Origin: Branchiostoma floridae
Taxonomy: Eukaryota; Chordata; Leptocardii; Amphioxiformes; Branchiostomatidae
Assembly (NCBI RefSeq): GCF_000003815.2
Contig: NC_049981.1
Span: 26,053,670 to 26,117,669 of the forward strand
DNA length: 64,000 nt
Reading direction: 5' to 3'
This document shows, piece by piece, positions 22,025 to 34,302 of the stretch. Each line of letters starts with the position of its first letter. Position 1 is the first letter of the stretch. The position numbers and the translations under genes are program-made. Below the pieces are notes generated by a model. It did not search any database and had not been told where the DNA came from. It saw nothing but the letters and a program-made list of their open reading frames with translations.

Positions 22025-24878
22025 CTAAATCTCTGCCTTACGAGCATGGAGAACAACGAGCCCGTCACAGTCGGAGACGGTGTTGTTCTCAGGATTTGTA
22101 GCCGGGAACGACTTGATATTGATATCGACATATCCCGCCTTCTCAAATACTTCCCTCATGAAGCTGCTGTCGATATGAAGGGTAAAGAACTTGTAGCCAC
22201 CGAAGGAGTAGAAGGTCTGGTTGGTGACTCCTGCGAGAGCGAGCGTGCCTCCCGGCTTGAGTAGGCGGGTGATGTTGCGTACAGCAGCGGAGTAGGTCTC
22301 CCGGTCAGGGCACGCTACCTCCAGGCAAAAGCTTATAGTTACCACGTCGAACTGAGTACGACAAGATGTGGGCGTCAATAATGTGATCGAAAGCAAGATT
22401 CAGTCATCTACGTGCAGCCCTTTATACGGTTTTCTTTATGCCCATAAAGTATTTGACTAGGCACCGAATAAACAGAGAACCACTAGAAAGAAGTACTAAC
22501 GTTACATACACTACAACGTAGTACATTTTTATCGACAACCACTAAGCCTCATCCTATATATATGCTTAAAGATCATGTATAGGACTTCTATATCATACGT
22601 CCATTAGGATTTAACGTTAGACTGAATAATACTTTAAGCATCTGCGAATATATGTTACGTGTATCGAAACGTTTGGCTTAATAAATTCACCTGATATTGG
22701 AGAGGAGGAAAAGGTTCAGGCTTGGTAAGGTCGCAAGGAATGACTTCCTTTATAGCATCTCTGAGATGAGACTGGCGCGCTTCCCACGAGGAGCTGTACA
22801 AGAACGTGATCAACACGACAAATTTAACCCCTTCTTCTCAGAAAGCGATGTATGCAATATATTAACCTGGTAACCATAGGCTTGGCAGTGCTGGAAGTGT
22901 TTCTCCCCGCCCAGTTAATTAGTGTGCGATTGGGAATTTTTACGTGTTGGTTTCAATTTCCTCGCTCTATTAGAATGGCCGCATGGATCCGATGGAAAGA
23001 CAGGCCGTCAGAAACAGAAGCCATATGCTTGGAAAAGACATGGCCGGCTAAAAATATCTTAGCCGGCCATTTAGCATGGTTACCAGGCAAGGAACACTAT
23101 GCACTGCACGAAATACGATCTTAAAGCATATACTTAAATGCATACGCAAAGATTACATTTTCTTCCTTGATCATGGAAAACACACACATACACACACACA
23201 CAGTGTATATGCATGCTTTAAAGTATGTCAACAGATTAGAGTTCTTGCCAAACACAAGCTGAGAGACTCGAAATGTCGTCGTCATAAGTAAATTATCACA
23301 AAATAAGTTAGCTATCATAGGTTTATTGTTTTATACACTTTCATAGCAACACGGAATGAAAGCGGTCAGTTGTACGAGGGTGGATACGAACAATTGGTAA
23401 GCCTGAGCATGACCCGGAATTATTTGGTTCAGATTTCCAACCATAACTACACATAACAAAGTCTCCTACCAATGCCAGTCACATTTTACAACAACAACAA
23501 CATCAGCAGCAATTATCATCATTGTTTTACATACAGCGCTCTTTTCAACACAATTTTGAGTTTAATTATTTTTCCCTACTCATCGGATGCCCAAAAGTGG
23601 CTCACATGCAAGAAACATGATACTGTCAAATTTGGTGGACATGGAGAGAAGAAAGATTTGGTATGTACTATATATTTATGTATTCGACTTTTCTCACCAC
23701 TTTCTAAACTAACCAAAGACATCATGATTTATATATGACCTAAGGTGAACATAACGTCCTTGTTCGACCTGTTCCCAACAAGACAGCAAACACTCAAATA
23801 GCATACCTATCTCCTTCCAGATCAGCTACAAACTTGAAAAAGGGGGCCCAGTCGTGCATATCCGGGTCCTTCTTCACCCATTTCTCAATCTCGGTTCGGT
23901 TATTCTGGAATAAAAGGACAAATTTTATCAATATTTTTAACAAGATGGCGCGTGCATGACGTCATTTCCAGCATGATGGTGCCCATCCACGACGGCGAGG
24001 ACAAAAAGGTTTTGCTAGCATAAATCTGTATGCCACATACAACGCACAGACAGATTCAAGGTAACTCCCCAGCCAAAGCAAACTCCCTTCCACGGCATTA
24101 GAGATCCTTAGCCAACTAGCGAACAAGCCAAAAATAAAAGCCAGCCCCGCTCAAAGTCCAGGGGGCACGGCGAGAATCAAACTCGGGACCTCTACGCCAC
24201 ATAGGACACCAAACTTGGCTAACGCACGTTGTTTAACTTTGAGTGCTCCACATTTCTTCATCCACGAAAAAATGCATTAGGGAGTTTTAGTAACTAATCT
24301 GTGAACAATGTAGGGCACACGGAGCGAAACTCTCCTACACACATACCTCAATGTACTCTGCGCAGACGATCTCTGTACAGAACCTGCTGGCGCTGATCAG
24401 CTGATGAATAGTCGGGCCGCTCCCGACATCGAGCAGGCGACTTCCCGGTTTCAGACGACCTACACAACATTGAGAAGGTAATGTGATAACCGAGTACACT
24501 TAAAGCTTTACAGGCTTACAGTTACACGTTCGAAAGTAAAAGTGATTTTTCCTACTGTACGGGTACCGTCAAGTGAGGAGCAAATAATACCTCCTTGTCA
24601 TTGTTTAGGGGAAGACTGACGGACATTGTTGGTTGTGCCAACGCATACGCACGTACGCCCATATTATAAGAACGACGTGGCTGTACAAATATATTACTGA
24701 ACTGGGAAAATCAAGTCTCACCAGTTGAGTTGAAAATCTCGTGGAATTCTTTAAAAATCGGTGTGAGTGCCTCTCCGTCTTCATCGATACATTCTGGCGA
24801 AGTATAAAATGTCTTCAAATACGCCTTTGAACCAAACGTTTTGTGGTAGTCCGTGCCTTTTTGGATCGGTGCTGCCAT
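22025..24878 (-). CDS. NNMT/INMT/PNMT-family SAM-dependent N-methyltransferase, copy 1 (intact)
   Basis: Five exons, minus strand: 24722-24878, 24347-24459, 23807-23904, 22691-22793, 22025-22351, all GT/AG, joining to 265 aa (human NNMT has 264). The ATG at 24878 starts MAAPIQKGTDY. Exon 1 carries YHKTFGSKAYL (the family's N-terminal YxxxF...YL). Exon 2 has the SAM motif LLDVGSGPTIHQL (residues 61-73) and ends VCAEYIE with acidic Glu87. Exon 3 is [14 protein letters not shown]...DLEGD. Exon 4 has WEARQSHLRDAIKEV. Exon 5 has ACPDRETY, LLKPGG and KFFTL. The family transfers methyl from S-adenosylmethionine to small amines or pyridines in the cytosol. The segment after LLKPGG (AGVTNQTFYSFGGYKF) lacks the Asp that NNMT uses for nicotinamide, so the substrate is unknown. 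One extra codon precedes the exon 1 donor compared with other copies. Confidence 0.9.
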
Positions 24879-25289
24879 TTTACAACTTCACGTCGACACC
24901 TTCAATTGAACTTTGACCATGATGCTGTTGCACACCAGTCCGGGCGTGGCGCTTCTGGGTCACAGGAGAACACTGTCAGTTTTTCGCCCATGGCGATGTA
25001 CATGGTCAGGGACCCCTAAATGAGCAGGTTCGACGCCTCAAAATTTATAGCAGGAAGCAGAAGCACAGTGGCACATGGACTACTAACACAAGCCATGCCA
25101 TAGGTTACCATTAACAAAATTTTCCAAAATGAATTCCAAAAGATTTTCTACTCAGTTGGGGAGTCTTGATTTTTTGTTTTTGTTCTTTCCAAGTAACTGT
25201 AGGGTAGGGTACTGGGCCAACAATTGAAGTATTCTTCACTGTTACTCCGGATCAAAGTTTCATAGAAGTGCTATTAAAGACAGCGGGCT

Positions 25290-25500
25290 ACATTGGCATC
25301 GATCAAGATTGTAGTGACTTGTGTGGCTTGTGGTTGTGGCATTGCTGTCTGGGACTCTTGGTTCCTTTTCCAAGAGAGAAAGGGGCAACCTGTGGTCAAC
25401 AAACAAACTGGAGGTTCGACGTTTTAAAAATGTTGCGTAACATTGAACGTTTCACGTCTCCATTAGCATATGTGCATACATACATCAGTTACTGAATTGA
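25290..25500 (+). pseudogene. folate-receptor-like last-exon relic (second)
   Basis: Plus-strand remnant of receptor exon 3: GTGTGGCTTGTGGTTGTGGC, GGGACTCTTGGTT, GAGAGAAAGGGGCAACCTGT, then GGTCAACAAACAAACTGGAG matching the terminal FNKLE codons with a 4-base insertion, and the usual 3' flank. Signal peptide and ectodomain are absent. It sits head-to-head with methyltransferase copy 1, the same spacing plan as the intact units. Confidence 0.75.
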
Positions 25501-25947
25501 ACTTTAAGTACAGAATTCTAGCAGTATGCAGGTAGTATTCGGGAAACACAATTCACTGAGAAATTGCCATTTTTGCTCTCTTTAATTTTGCCACCTAAAT
25601 TACTAACAACGTAAGATGTTATGCGTTACTATCTTGCTATTCAAACGTTGATCCATGTACGATGTCCAAAATTTCAACATAGATAATGAAAATGGGCAAA
25701 TCACAAATGTTATAACAAGGGTGAACCTCAATTTTACCATTCAATCGGATGACTCTTGACTTCATTCACCCCAGTTGAGCCTTAATGGTTTGTTCACAGA
25801 CTGTAATTTTTTAACAAAAAGATGTTGACATACTAGAAGTGGACCTGTTACTTCAACATGACCTATGACTTGACAAATGCTTCAAAATGTGTAAGATTAA
25901 AAGATTTCTATACTATACAGGACTTCTTAAACTGCATACGTCATTTT

Positions 25948-26338
25948 ATTTATTTATCTATTTATTTATTCCACTTCGCAGATTGGGTACAGTCTGAGGG
26001 GAGTCGGCAACAGAAATCTAGTTCCTCTACGAGGCCGACTCCCCAAAAGCATACAAACTTAGGATAAAAACAATAAATGTAAGACAAGTCTGACATTAAA
26101 TACTAAAAGTAATACATACAATATAAATGAGAAAATAGCAAGGTCAATAATGATTAGGAATAACAGAATAATGGGAGATCAAACGGTAAAGCTGTGTCAC
26201 TATGCATAATGAGCATCTGCAGGTGGTTATCCAGGTACATAAGTTATCAACAGTAAATGTGTCACTTAATCGGGATCTATAATATGAAATCAAGAATTTT
26301 TTAACGGACTGTAGAGTGAGGTTTGAGTACATATGTTG
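25948..26338. mobile_element. probable retroelement 3' end inserted in array flank
   Basis: The flank shared by units (CGTCATTT|GATGTATG, see 21782) is split here by about 390 bp that begins with a TTTATTTATCTATTTATTTA run, as an A-rich tail does when a retroelement lies on the minus strand. There is no long open frame. Class is inferred from the tail only. Confidence 0.4.
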
Positions 26339-27146
26339 ATGTACATTTTAATGTATGGTTTTGGCTATAGTAATGTAATAGCATTAATGACTCGTTTTCT
26401 TGGGTACTTACGGTGTCATAGGGCATGGTATGTTCCTATAACCACCTCCTAGCTGGTTCGCTTCGCTCATTCGGTGATGTACATGCAGGAACCAACCATG
26501 AATCATGGCACCGTTTACATGGGGGTGGGGCGTGACATTAACCCTGTATCGAACCCTGTGGTCCAAGCACTTCTAAATCTCTGCCTTACTAACATGGAGA
26601 ACAACGAACCCGTCAAAGTCGGAGACGGTGTTGTTCTCAAGATCTGTACCCAGCCCCGGAAACGACTTGATATTGATATCGACATATCCCGCCTTCTCAA
26701 ATACTTCTCTCATGAAGCTGCTGTCGATAGGAAGGGTAAAGAACTTGTAGCCACCGAAGGAGTAGAAGCTAAGGTCTGGTTGGTGATTCCAATGAGAGCG
26801 AGCGTGCCTCCCGGCTTGAGTAGGCGGGTGATGTTGCGCACAGCAGCGGAGTAGGTCTCCCGGTCAGGGCACGCTGCCTCCAGGCACAGGGTCGTAGTTA
26901 CCACGTCAAACTGAGTACGACAAGACAAACTGAGTACGTCAATAATGTGCTTTATTGCACCGTTTAGTCATCTACGATTTTATTCTGCAGCCCTTTATAC
27001 GTTTTTCTTGTGGCCAACGTATTCGACTCGAAACTTGATAAACAGAGAACCACTAGAAACACGCACATTTTGTATATGAAGCCGAAAAACGCCCAACACA
27101 CTAAGCCTCACTCTATATATGCCTAAAGATCATGTATAGGACTTTA

Positions 27147-28174
27147 TTGCCTCCATGAAATGTCATGAAGGTTATATTTTACCCTGCGTTTGTCTGTGTA
27201 CAAGATAACCCAAGAGCGGCTGGGTGGATTGGTTTCATACTTGGTGTGTTGGTGGGGTGTGATGAAAGCTGGAAGTGATTAGATTTTGCCCCCTCCCCCC
27301 TAGCGGTATCCCTTGGTACTGCAGTGCAACTTCCGGTTTGCTATCTCGTGCTTTGAACAACCTATGGTCACGAATTTTAGGTACATGTATTACATAGCTC
27401 TTGTGCTCAGAAATAAGTGACATAAGGTAGGGCTACCAAGCGACTAGTTTTGGGATAGCAGTTGCATTTTTGTCAAAAACTTCTGAAGTGGACAACTCAA
27501 GAAGGGAACAACGAGTTTTCATGATTTTTGGTATTAGACTTGTAGTACCTTATGTTGTACGAAATGAAATACTCATTATGCAAAATAGTAGTACATTTGC
27601 ATAAGTAATCAGTATAATCTATCATAGCAGTTTTTTCAATGTATCTCTTGTCCAGGACATGATATGGTCTTGACATTTTATTGGTAGATAGCTTTCAGCG
27701 TCATCGTTAAGTGAGACAAGTTTCCCTAACGTTTATTTTTGGAACTGCAGGGGCATTTTTGTCCAAAGAGAATAACTGCAGAAAGGAATGACGGATTGAC
27801 ATCATTTTAGACATGCGGATAGCTTAGGCAAAGATGTTCATAATGATATACATGTTATTGAGGACTTAATTTGCATAATTAATGTGGAAAGTACATAATT
27901 CCATTGTTTTCAGTAACTTGACTTCAATAAATGTAACACATGTAAGTTATGATTGATACCAAATATGCTAACAAGGAACTGATTTGCATAATATGTGCGA
28001 AAATTGCAAAAATCGCTCAATGATTAATGATAGGAATTCTATACTTGTGACATGTGTATGTTAGTCAATGATGAACATCACCATGCATAGATCATGTCAA
28101 TGTGCAAGTTATTTGCATTAAATTTACAAAAGCTGTAAATATTTCATGGAGGTATGAGATCGCCGAACTCTAGT
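27147..28174. repeat. AT-rich fold-back element (TTTGCATAATT family) in copy 2 intron
   Basis: Comparison with methyltransferase copy 1 (break in GGACTT...TATACGTCCATTAGG) shows a 1-kb insertion beginning CCTCCATGAAATGTCATGAAGG and ending ATTTCATGGAGGTATGAGATC...AACTCTAG. The ends are inverted repeats (CCTCCATGAAAT against ATTTCATGGAGG). The body is rich in TTTGCATAATT/ATTTGCATA. Relatives lie at 32225-33045, 34755-35633, 36350-36812 and 58290-58660. It is non-coding. Confidence 0.65.
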
Positions 28175-29011
28175 TTTATACGTTCATTAGGATTTAGACT
28201 GAAAATACTAAAGCATCGGCAATTTTTTTCATCATATTGGTCATATATGTTACGTGTATCGAAACGTTTGGCTTATTAAATGAAATATAAAAATTATATT
28301 CCATTCATCTCCTGATATTAATTATTGCCGAGGAGCGAAAGGGTCAGACTTGGTGACGTCACAAGGAATGACTTCCTTTATAGCATCTCTGAGATGGGAC
28401 TGGCGCGTTTCCCACGAGGAGCTGTTCAAGAACATGATCAACACGAAAAAAACTTTCTTCTCATGCAGAAGGTGATGCCTGTACATGTGTAATATATTAG
28501 CCTGGTAACCATATCATCGGGAGCTTCCTCGTATTCGATGCTGGAAGTCTTGTTCCCCCGCCCAATTTATAAGCGCACGCCGGGGAATTTTTACGGGTTG
28601 GTTTCAATAACTTTCTCATTATATTTATTTAACAAGAAGAAAGGCTGGAAAGATAGGCTGTCAAAAGAAGCCCTATGCTTGGTAAAACATAGCCAGCAAA
28701 AACACCTCAGCCGGCAATGGAGAATAGTTACCTAGCGCTGTTTTGGCAGTTAAATCTGTCAATCGTTTTCCCTACTCATCAGATGCCCAAAAGGGCGTCA
28801 CATGCAAGAAGTTAGGATGATGTAGTGTAGTGGACATTGATAAAAAAAAACTTGCATGGTTATGTACCAAATATGTAACTATTCTGCTTTATTCATCACT
28901 TTCTTATCCATCCTTTTAGCTAGCTAAACAAAGACATTATGATTTACATATAATCTTGAGCGAACATAACGTCATTGTTTGACCTGTTCCCAACAAGACA
29001 GGAAATAGTCA

Positions 29012-29182
<171 letters not shown>

Positions 29183-29563
29183 CTAGCATGGTAGTGCCTT
29201 CCCCGACGATGAGGACAAAAAAGGTTTTGCTAGCATAAACCTGTAACTAGACTAATGAAAGTAAGTGAATTTGAAAGGGAAAGAAGGGTATCAAAATATA
29301 CTTTGGTCTGGCAACCACCGAGCAACTGTACATCAATCGCTTGCTTTCATTGTTGGGACACTCACAGACAATGTGGCAGTGCACTCAATTTAGTAACGTA
29401 TTCTAAAACTGACACATACAACGTGCAGACAGATTCAAGGTAACTTACCAATCAAAGTAAACTCCCTTCCTCGGCAAACTCCTTTAACGGCATTTATAGA
29501 ACTTAAGCCAACTTTGAATATAATATTTTATTGCAAATTCTTGCTCGAGAGCTAATTGCAGGT

Positions 29564-30004
29564 TAGCCTGGGTACCATCCGGATAGTAGTTCGCTCCTAT
29601 GTTCACTTCTGCTATCCGTCTGGAGACGTGCGCATTCAAACCGTTTGGTGGTGACGCCAGTTGATGAGCGAATCAAGGAATGGGTTCTAGAGCACTCGTT
29701 CGATGACAACAGGCCGGCGCCCACATGCGCAAGCAAGGGGACGTGGGGCTTTTCCGGTGTTGGAACACCGGTTCGAACGATCACATGAACCCATTCCATA
29801 ATTCGCTCCTATGTGGGGACCAATCAGCGTCTGCGTCCAAAATTTGGACGATTCCAGACGTACGTTGAGATGGTCCGCGTTCCCAGACGGAAACACAGAG
29901 AAGCGACTGTATATAGTGTATAATGAATGTCAGAGCTAGAAGCGACTGTATATAGTATATAATGAACGTCGGAGCGAACTACTTTCCGGATGGTACCCAG
30001 GCTA
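29564..30004. mobile_element. 441-bp Mutator-like MITE with 10-bp target-site duplication
   Basis: TIRs are TAGCCTGGGTACCATCCGGA at the left and its reverse complement at the right, flanked on both sides by AATTGCAGGT (29554-29563 and 30005-30014). A 9-11 bp duplication is typical of Mutator-like elements. The body is non-coding and contains a direct repeat (AGCGACTGTATATAGT at about 29903 and 29942). It lies in the second intron of methyltransferase copy 2. Confidence 0.8.
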
Positions 30005-30717
30005 AATTGCAGGTAACATGAAAGGAAACAAACAAATATTGTATAACAGTTTAGAATATGTCAACTCTTAGTCTAAAAGCTAACTCTAAACCGAAACGTG
30101 TTGGGTTCCACTCCTTTTCCTGAGACAGTTGAAGACAAAGGATCCCACCTTTTTTATCATGTCTGGGTTCTGTGATGTTAGGAGGAATGTAGTTTTCATA
30201 GTGTTTTAGTCTAGCGAACCAGCACCACGTACCCACCACCCCCGCCCACCGTGACAACCACCATAAAGTAAAAGCCAGCCCCGCTGGGGATGAATTCATT
30301 CATTCAAACTTGGTGAACACACGTTGTTTGCGTGCACCATAAAAAATGCATGAGGGAGTTTTAGTGACGAATCTGTGAACATTGAGGGGCACACTGAGCG
30401 ACACTTCTGAACGTACCTCAGTGTACTCTGCGCAGACGATCTCTGTACAGAACCTGCTGGCGCTGATCAGCTGATCGATAGTCGGACCGCTCCCGACATC
30501 GAGCAGGCGACTTCCCGGTTTCAGCCGACCTACACAACATTGAGAATGTAATGGCGATAACCGTGTACAGTTAACGCTTTACAGGCTTGCACGTTCGAAA
30601 GTAAAAGTGCTTTTCCCTACAGTACCTTACGAGTACCATCTAGTGAGGAGCAAGGAGTACCTCCTTGTCATTGTCAGGGGAAGACTGACGGATATTGTTG
30701 GTTTCAAGGTGCGTTAA

Positions 30718-31538
30718 TACCCCCCTCACATTAGGCGCGATTCGATCGGAAGATTAGTTTACGAGCTCTAAAAGACATTTTCGTGAGTTAGACGTCCGGT
30801 GTTCTCACGATCATCTTACGATTTTTAGAGATCGCCGGCAATTTTCAGGAGTCTTACGACGGTCGCGGTGCAGCGAAACATGTTCTTAACATAAGCGACA
30901 AGTCGCAGGAGATCTCCGAGATCGCAGAGTTCGTTACCGAGTCGCAGATCGTGCGTGCAAATCGTGCGTACCTCGCAAGTGTATTGGTCAATAGTCTTGC
31001 GTCAATCCAACGATTGAAGACCGATAGGCGAGCACAGACATAGTTATTAATCATAGAGCGCAAATCGGATGGCGAACGCCCGTTAGTTGGGCGACGTTCG
31101 GGCGACGTTCACTCGACTTCCGATTGTTTACAAAAATTGAATTTCTGGGAATGTGAGGGTAATTCTAACATTGTGGCCCCTGTGGCAATATGTAGACTGG
31201 CTTTGTGACACACTTTCCTTTCTTGTGTCATTTCTATTATGCCCGCGCATTCCATTCATTGGTTAAAAAGATTCCGACAACAAAATAAGCAACATTTATT
31301 GATCTCTTTCCTTTTTTGAGGAACGTTTTGTGTTCCCTTGTCCGCGTGCAGGAGGTCATGGGAGGTTCATTATCATAGATTTATTCACCGTCGATCGCAC
31401 GAGGCTCGCTTGTATGTGAGGGGGACAGATTTTGGGCGAAAAATACGCAAGACCATCTTAAGATCTTAAAATCAGCCGACCTTCCTGCGATGGCGAAGTA
31501 CGTCCGAAGATCGTATATAATGTGAGGGGGGTATAACG
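30718..31538. mobile_element. 820-bp TIR element, ATACCCCCCTCACATT family, copy A
   Basis: The left end ATACCCCCCTCACATTA and the right end (TAATGTGAGGGGGGTAT read forward) are inverted repeats. It is non-coding. The interior holds GATC-rich sequence near the left end. An inverted second copy lies at about 32085-33606. Superfamily undetermined. Confidence 0.65.
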
Positions 31539-32084
31539 TATACGCACGTACGCCCATATTATAAGAATGACGTGCCAAAACAATTATACTACTGAACTGG
31601 AAAAATCAAGTCTCACCAGAGTTGAAAATCTCGTGGAATTCTTTTAGAACCGGTGTGCCATCTCCTTCTTCATCGGAACCTTCTGGTGTGGTAAAAAAAC
31701 CCGTCAAATACGCCTTTGCCCCGAAGGTTTTGCGATAGTCCGTGCCTTTTTGGATCGGTGCTGCCATTTTTCAACTTCACGTCCACAATTCATTTGAACT
31801 TTGACCACGACACTGTTGCACACCAGTCCCGGGCGTGGTGCTTCTGAGTCACAGCAGAACACTGTCATTTTTTCGCCCATGGCGATTTACATGGTCAGTG
31901 ACGTGGGATATGCTGTGATCTATGCGACAAATGGTTCCATACTAAATGTATAGACATGGACTTACAACAGTACCTTACATTGGCCAATAGTAATGAATAC
32001 TGGTATTGCAACCCTTGCTTGCTACCATGTTTTAATGATTCCTTTTTTGATTCACCGCACAGAAGTTTGTCTGACATGGAACAT

Positions 32085-33606
32085 TTTAAAGATCTTAAGA
32101 TTGTCTTGCGTAGTTTTCGCCCAAAAACTGTCCCTGTCACATATAAGCGAGGCTCGTGCGATCGTCTGTGAATAAATCTATGATAATGAACCCCCCATGA
32201 CCCCCTGCACGCGGACAAGGTAACTTAAAACATTCCTCAAACAAGAGTTCGGAGACCTCATATCTCCATGAAATAGTCAGATTATGTAAATGATTTCCAC
32301 ATATATGCTTGGTTGTGTACACATTTAGATAACTTATACTGGCCACAATGTGGATTAATCAATTGCGCAATCATTTACTATCTAGAAGAATTCTAGCACT
32401 TTTACATTAATTATGCAAATTAGGTATGTATTTGCATAATTGATATCTGTTAATATTCCACCAGCCACAAACTACATATATGACAGGTATTTGAGACCTA
32501 CCATGGCAAACACTACAAATATAGATTTCCCTCGTTAATTATGCAAATTAAGTGCTAGTTTGCATTATTTGCACTTTATTATGTACATCTCTGTCTAAGC
32601 TTCCTACATACCAAATATCATCTATATTTGTCATTCCTTTGTCCAGTTATCCTCCTTAGAGGATTTTGAGGAAAACACTCCTGCAGTTCCAGAGCAAGCT
32701 GCTAGGGATCCCAAACTTGCACAACATATTCCTCACGTCACAAGCTATCTGCTACCAAAAAATTAAGACCATAGCACATCCAGATCAAAAGATACAAAAA
32801 ACGGAACTTCTGCTGCAGTACCAAGGTCACATAGCAGGGGGCCCAAAATTGACCTTGACCTCCGTCTTTACAACACCTACCCACATACCAAATATTATGG
32901 CAATCCATCGAGAGGTTCTTGAGTTATGCTGACCACAAATATCCGGAAACACAAACACACAAACACACAGACACACACACAGACACACACACAGGCACAC
33001 ACACAGACACACCCAAAACTAGATCTCCATTTTTCTTGGAGATAAAAAGGCAAGAGATCAATAAATGTTGCTTAATTTGCTGTCGGAATCTTTTCAACCA
33101 ATGAATGGAATGCGCGGCATAATAGAAATGACACAAGAAAGGAAAGTGTGTCAAAAAGCCAGCCTTCATACTACCATAGGGGCCACAATGTCAGAATTAC
33201 CCTCACATTCCCAGAAATTCAATATTTGTAAACGGAAGTCGGGCAAACGTCGCCGGGAGTTCACCATCCGATTTGCGCTCGACGATTAATAGCTAGGTCT
33301 GTGCATAATTGACGCACGACTATCAATCGAATGTCGACCGATACCCTTGCGATGTACGCACGATTTGCACGCACGATGTGCGACTAGGTAACGAGCTCTG
33401 CGATCTTAGAGATCTCCTGCGACTTGTCGCTTATGTTAAGAAAATGTTTCGCTGCTACGCGACCATCGAAATCGCCAGCGATCCCTAGAAATTGCAAGAT
33501 GATCGTGAGAACACCGGACGTCTTACTTACGAAAATGTCATTTAGAGATCGTAGACTAGTCTTCCGATCGATTTTCGCCTAATGTGATGGGGGGTATTAA
33601 GACTTG
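32085..33606. mobile_element. second copy of the 820-bp TIR element, inverted and interrupted
   Basis: The reverse complement of 30718-31450 is recognisable from GATCTTAAGATTGTCTTGCG (about 32091) to AATGTGATGGGGGGTATT (33606). The copy is split at about 32225-33045 by an AT-rich fold-back element: GGACAAGGTAACTTAAAACA is on one side and AAAAAGGCAAGAGATCAATA on the other, while copy A is continuous there. The outer left end of this copy is missing or diverged. Confidence 0.65.
32225..33045. repeat. nested AT-rich fold-back element with (CA)n
   Basis: The ends are AGTTCGGAGACCTCATATCTCCATG (shown in two parts: AGTTCGGAGACC, TCATATCTCCATG) and TCTCCATTTTTCTTGGAGAT. The interior repeats TTATGCAAATTA and TTTGCATAATT and includes an ACACACAGAC microsatellite (about 32950-33012). 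It is inserted in the older element at 32085-33606 and belongs to the family at 27147, 36350 and 58290. Confidence 0.6.
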
Positions 33607-33721
33607 GATAGTGCCAATTTATTTGTCTGAACAATTTCATCCGCCTAGCCTTTTTATGACGCCATAGTTCACTGCTAGGTATTTATCAGTGTATTGATAC
33701 CACCTTTCTCCATTCACGTCA

Positions 33722-34302
33722 ACAACCTTAGTTTGATCTTTGTCCCAGATACTGTTGTCAAGGGTTTGTTTGTCTAAAGAGCGCTGCGTTGGTACACAGG
33801 TGTGTTTGGGCTACATGCAGAGGTACAGACGCGTACTTCGGGTATTTCCATATTATAAGCATAACTACTACAGCATTCCGCCAAATCGATTAAGTGTCGA
33901 ATGGACATATTGGTGGTCAAAAAAGTACCGTAACCATTCATCATCCGGATTATGCACATTTCCTGTACAACATGTCATAAACACCACCTAATAATCATTG
34001 ACGATATAGGTCCACCTCACAATTCAAATATTGACCTAGTACCACGCCGAGAAGGCTCGGCGAGGTCGGACGTTCATGGTCATCCCAGTTTTTGTTTCCT
34101 CCTTCCTGTTGGAGTAACCACTTGCAGGTCATCTTACATTAATTAGTATATTGAATTTGCTGTGAATAGTATACATACGCCGGAACGTCTATATTACTAA
34201 CCTTATAATGCCAAGTTCAAGGTAGTGTCAACTCAAAGAGCAAGGTGCAGCACATTTTAAAAGTTTTATGTTTTCATGTATGACAGGTCCAGCTGTCTCA
34301 CC
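33722..34302 (+). promoter_or_regulatory. 5' flank of folate-receptor-like gene 1 (shared block)
   Basis: This block is homologous to 40203-40691 and 50481-51066. Shared words include CAGATACTGTTGTCAAGGG, CAATTCAAATATTGACC, CTGTTGGAGTAACCACTTGCAGGT and AGAGCAAGGTGCA just upstream of the ATG. No TATA box is obvious. Retention in all three receptor copies suggests it holds the promoter, but it may only reflect recent duplication. Confidence 0.4.

Noticed and set aside
21851-22264. Plus-strand 137-codon frame (MENNEPV...LDIDIDISRLLKYF) recurring in five units
   Set aside because: Antisense of methyltransferase exon 5. It recurs because the exon is duplicated; no start context or splice support.
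31956-32218. Overlapping short frames near 32.1 kb that resemble those at 31.4 kb
   Set aside because: They arise from the inverted copies of a non-coding TIR element.
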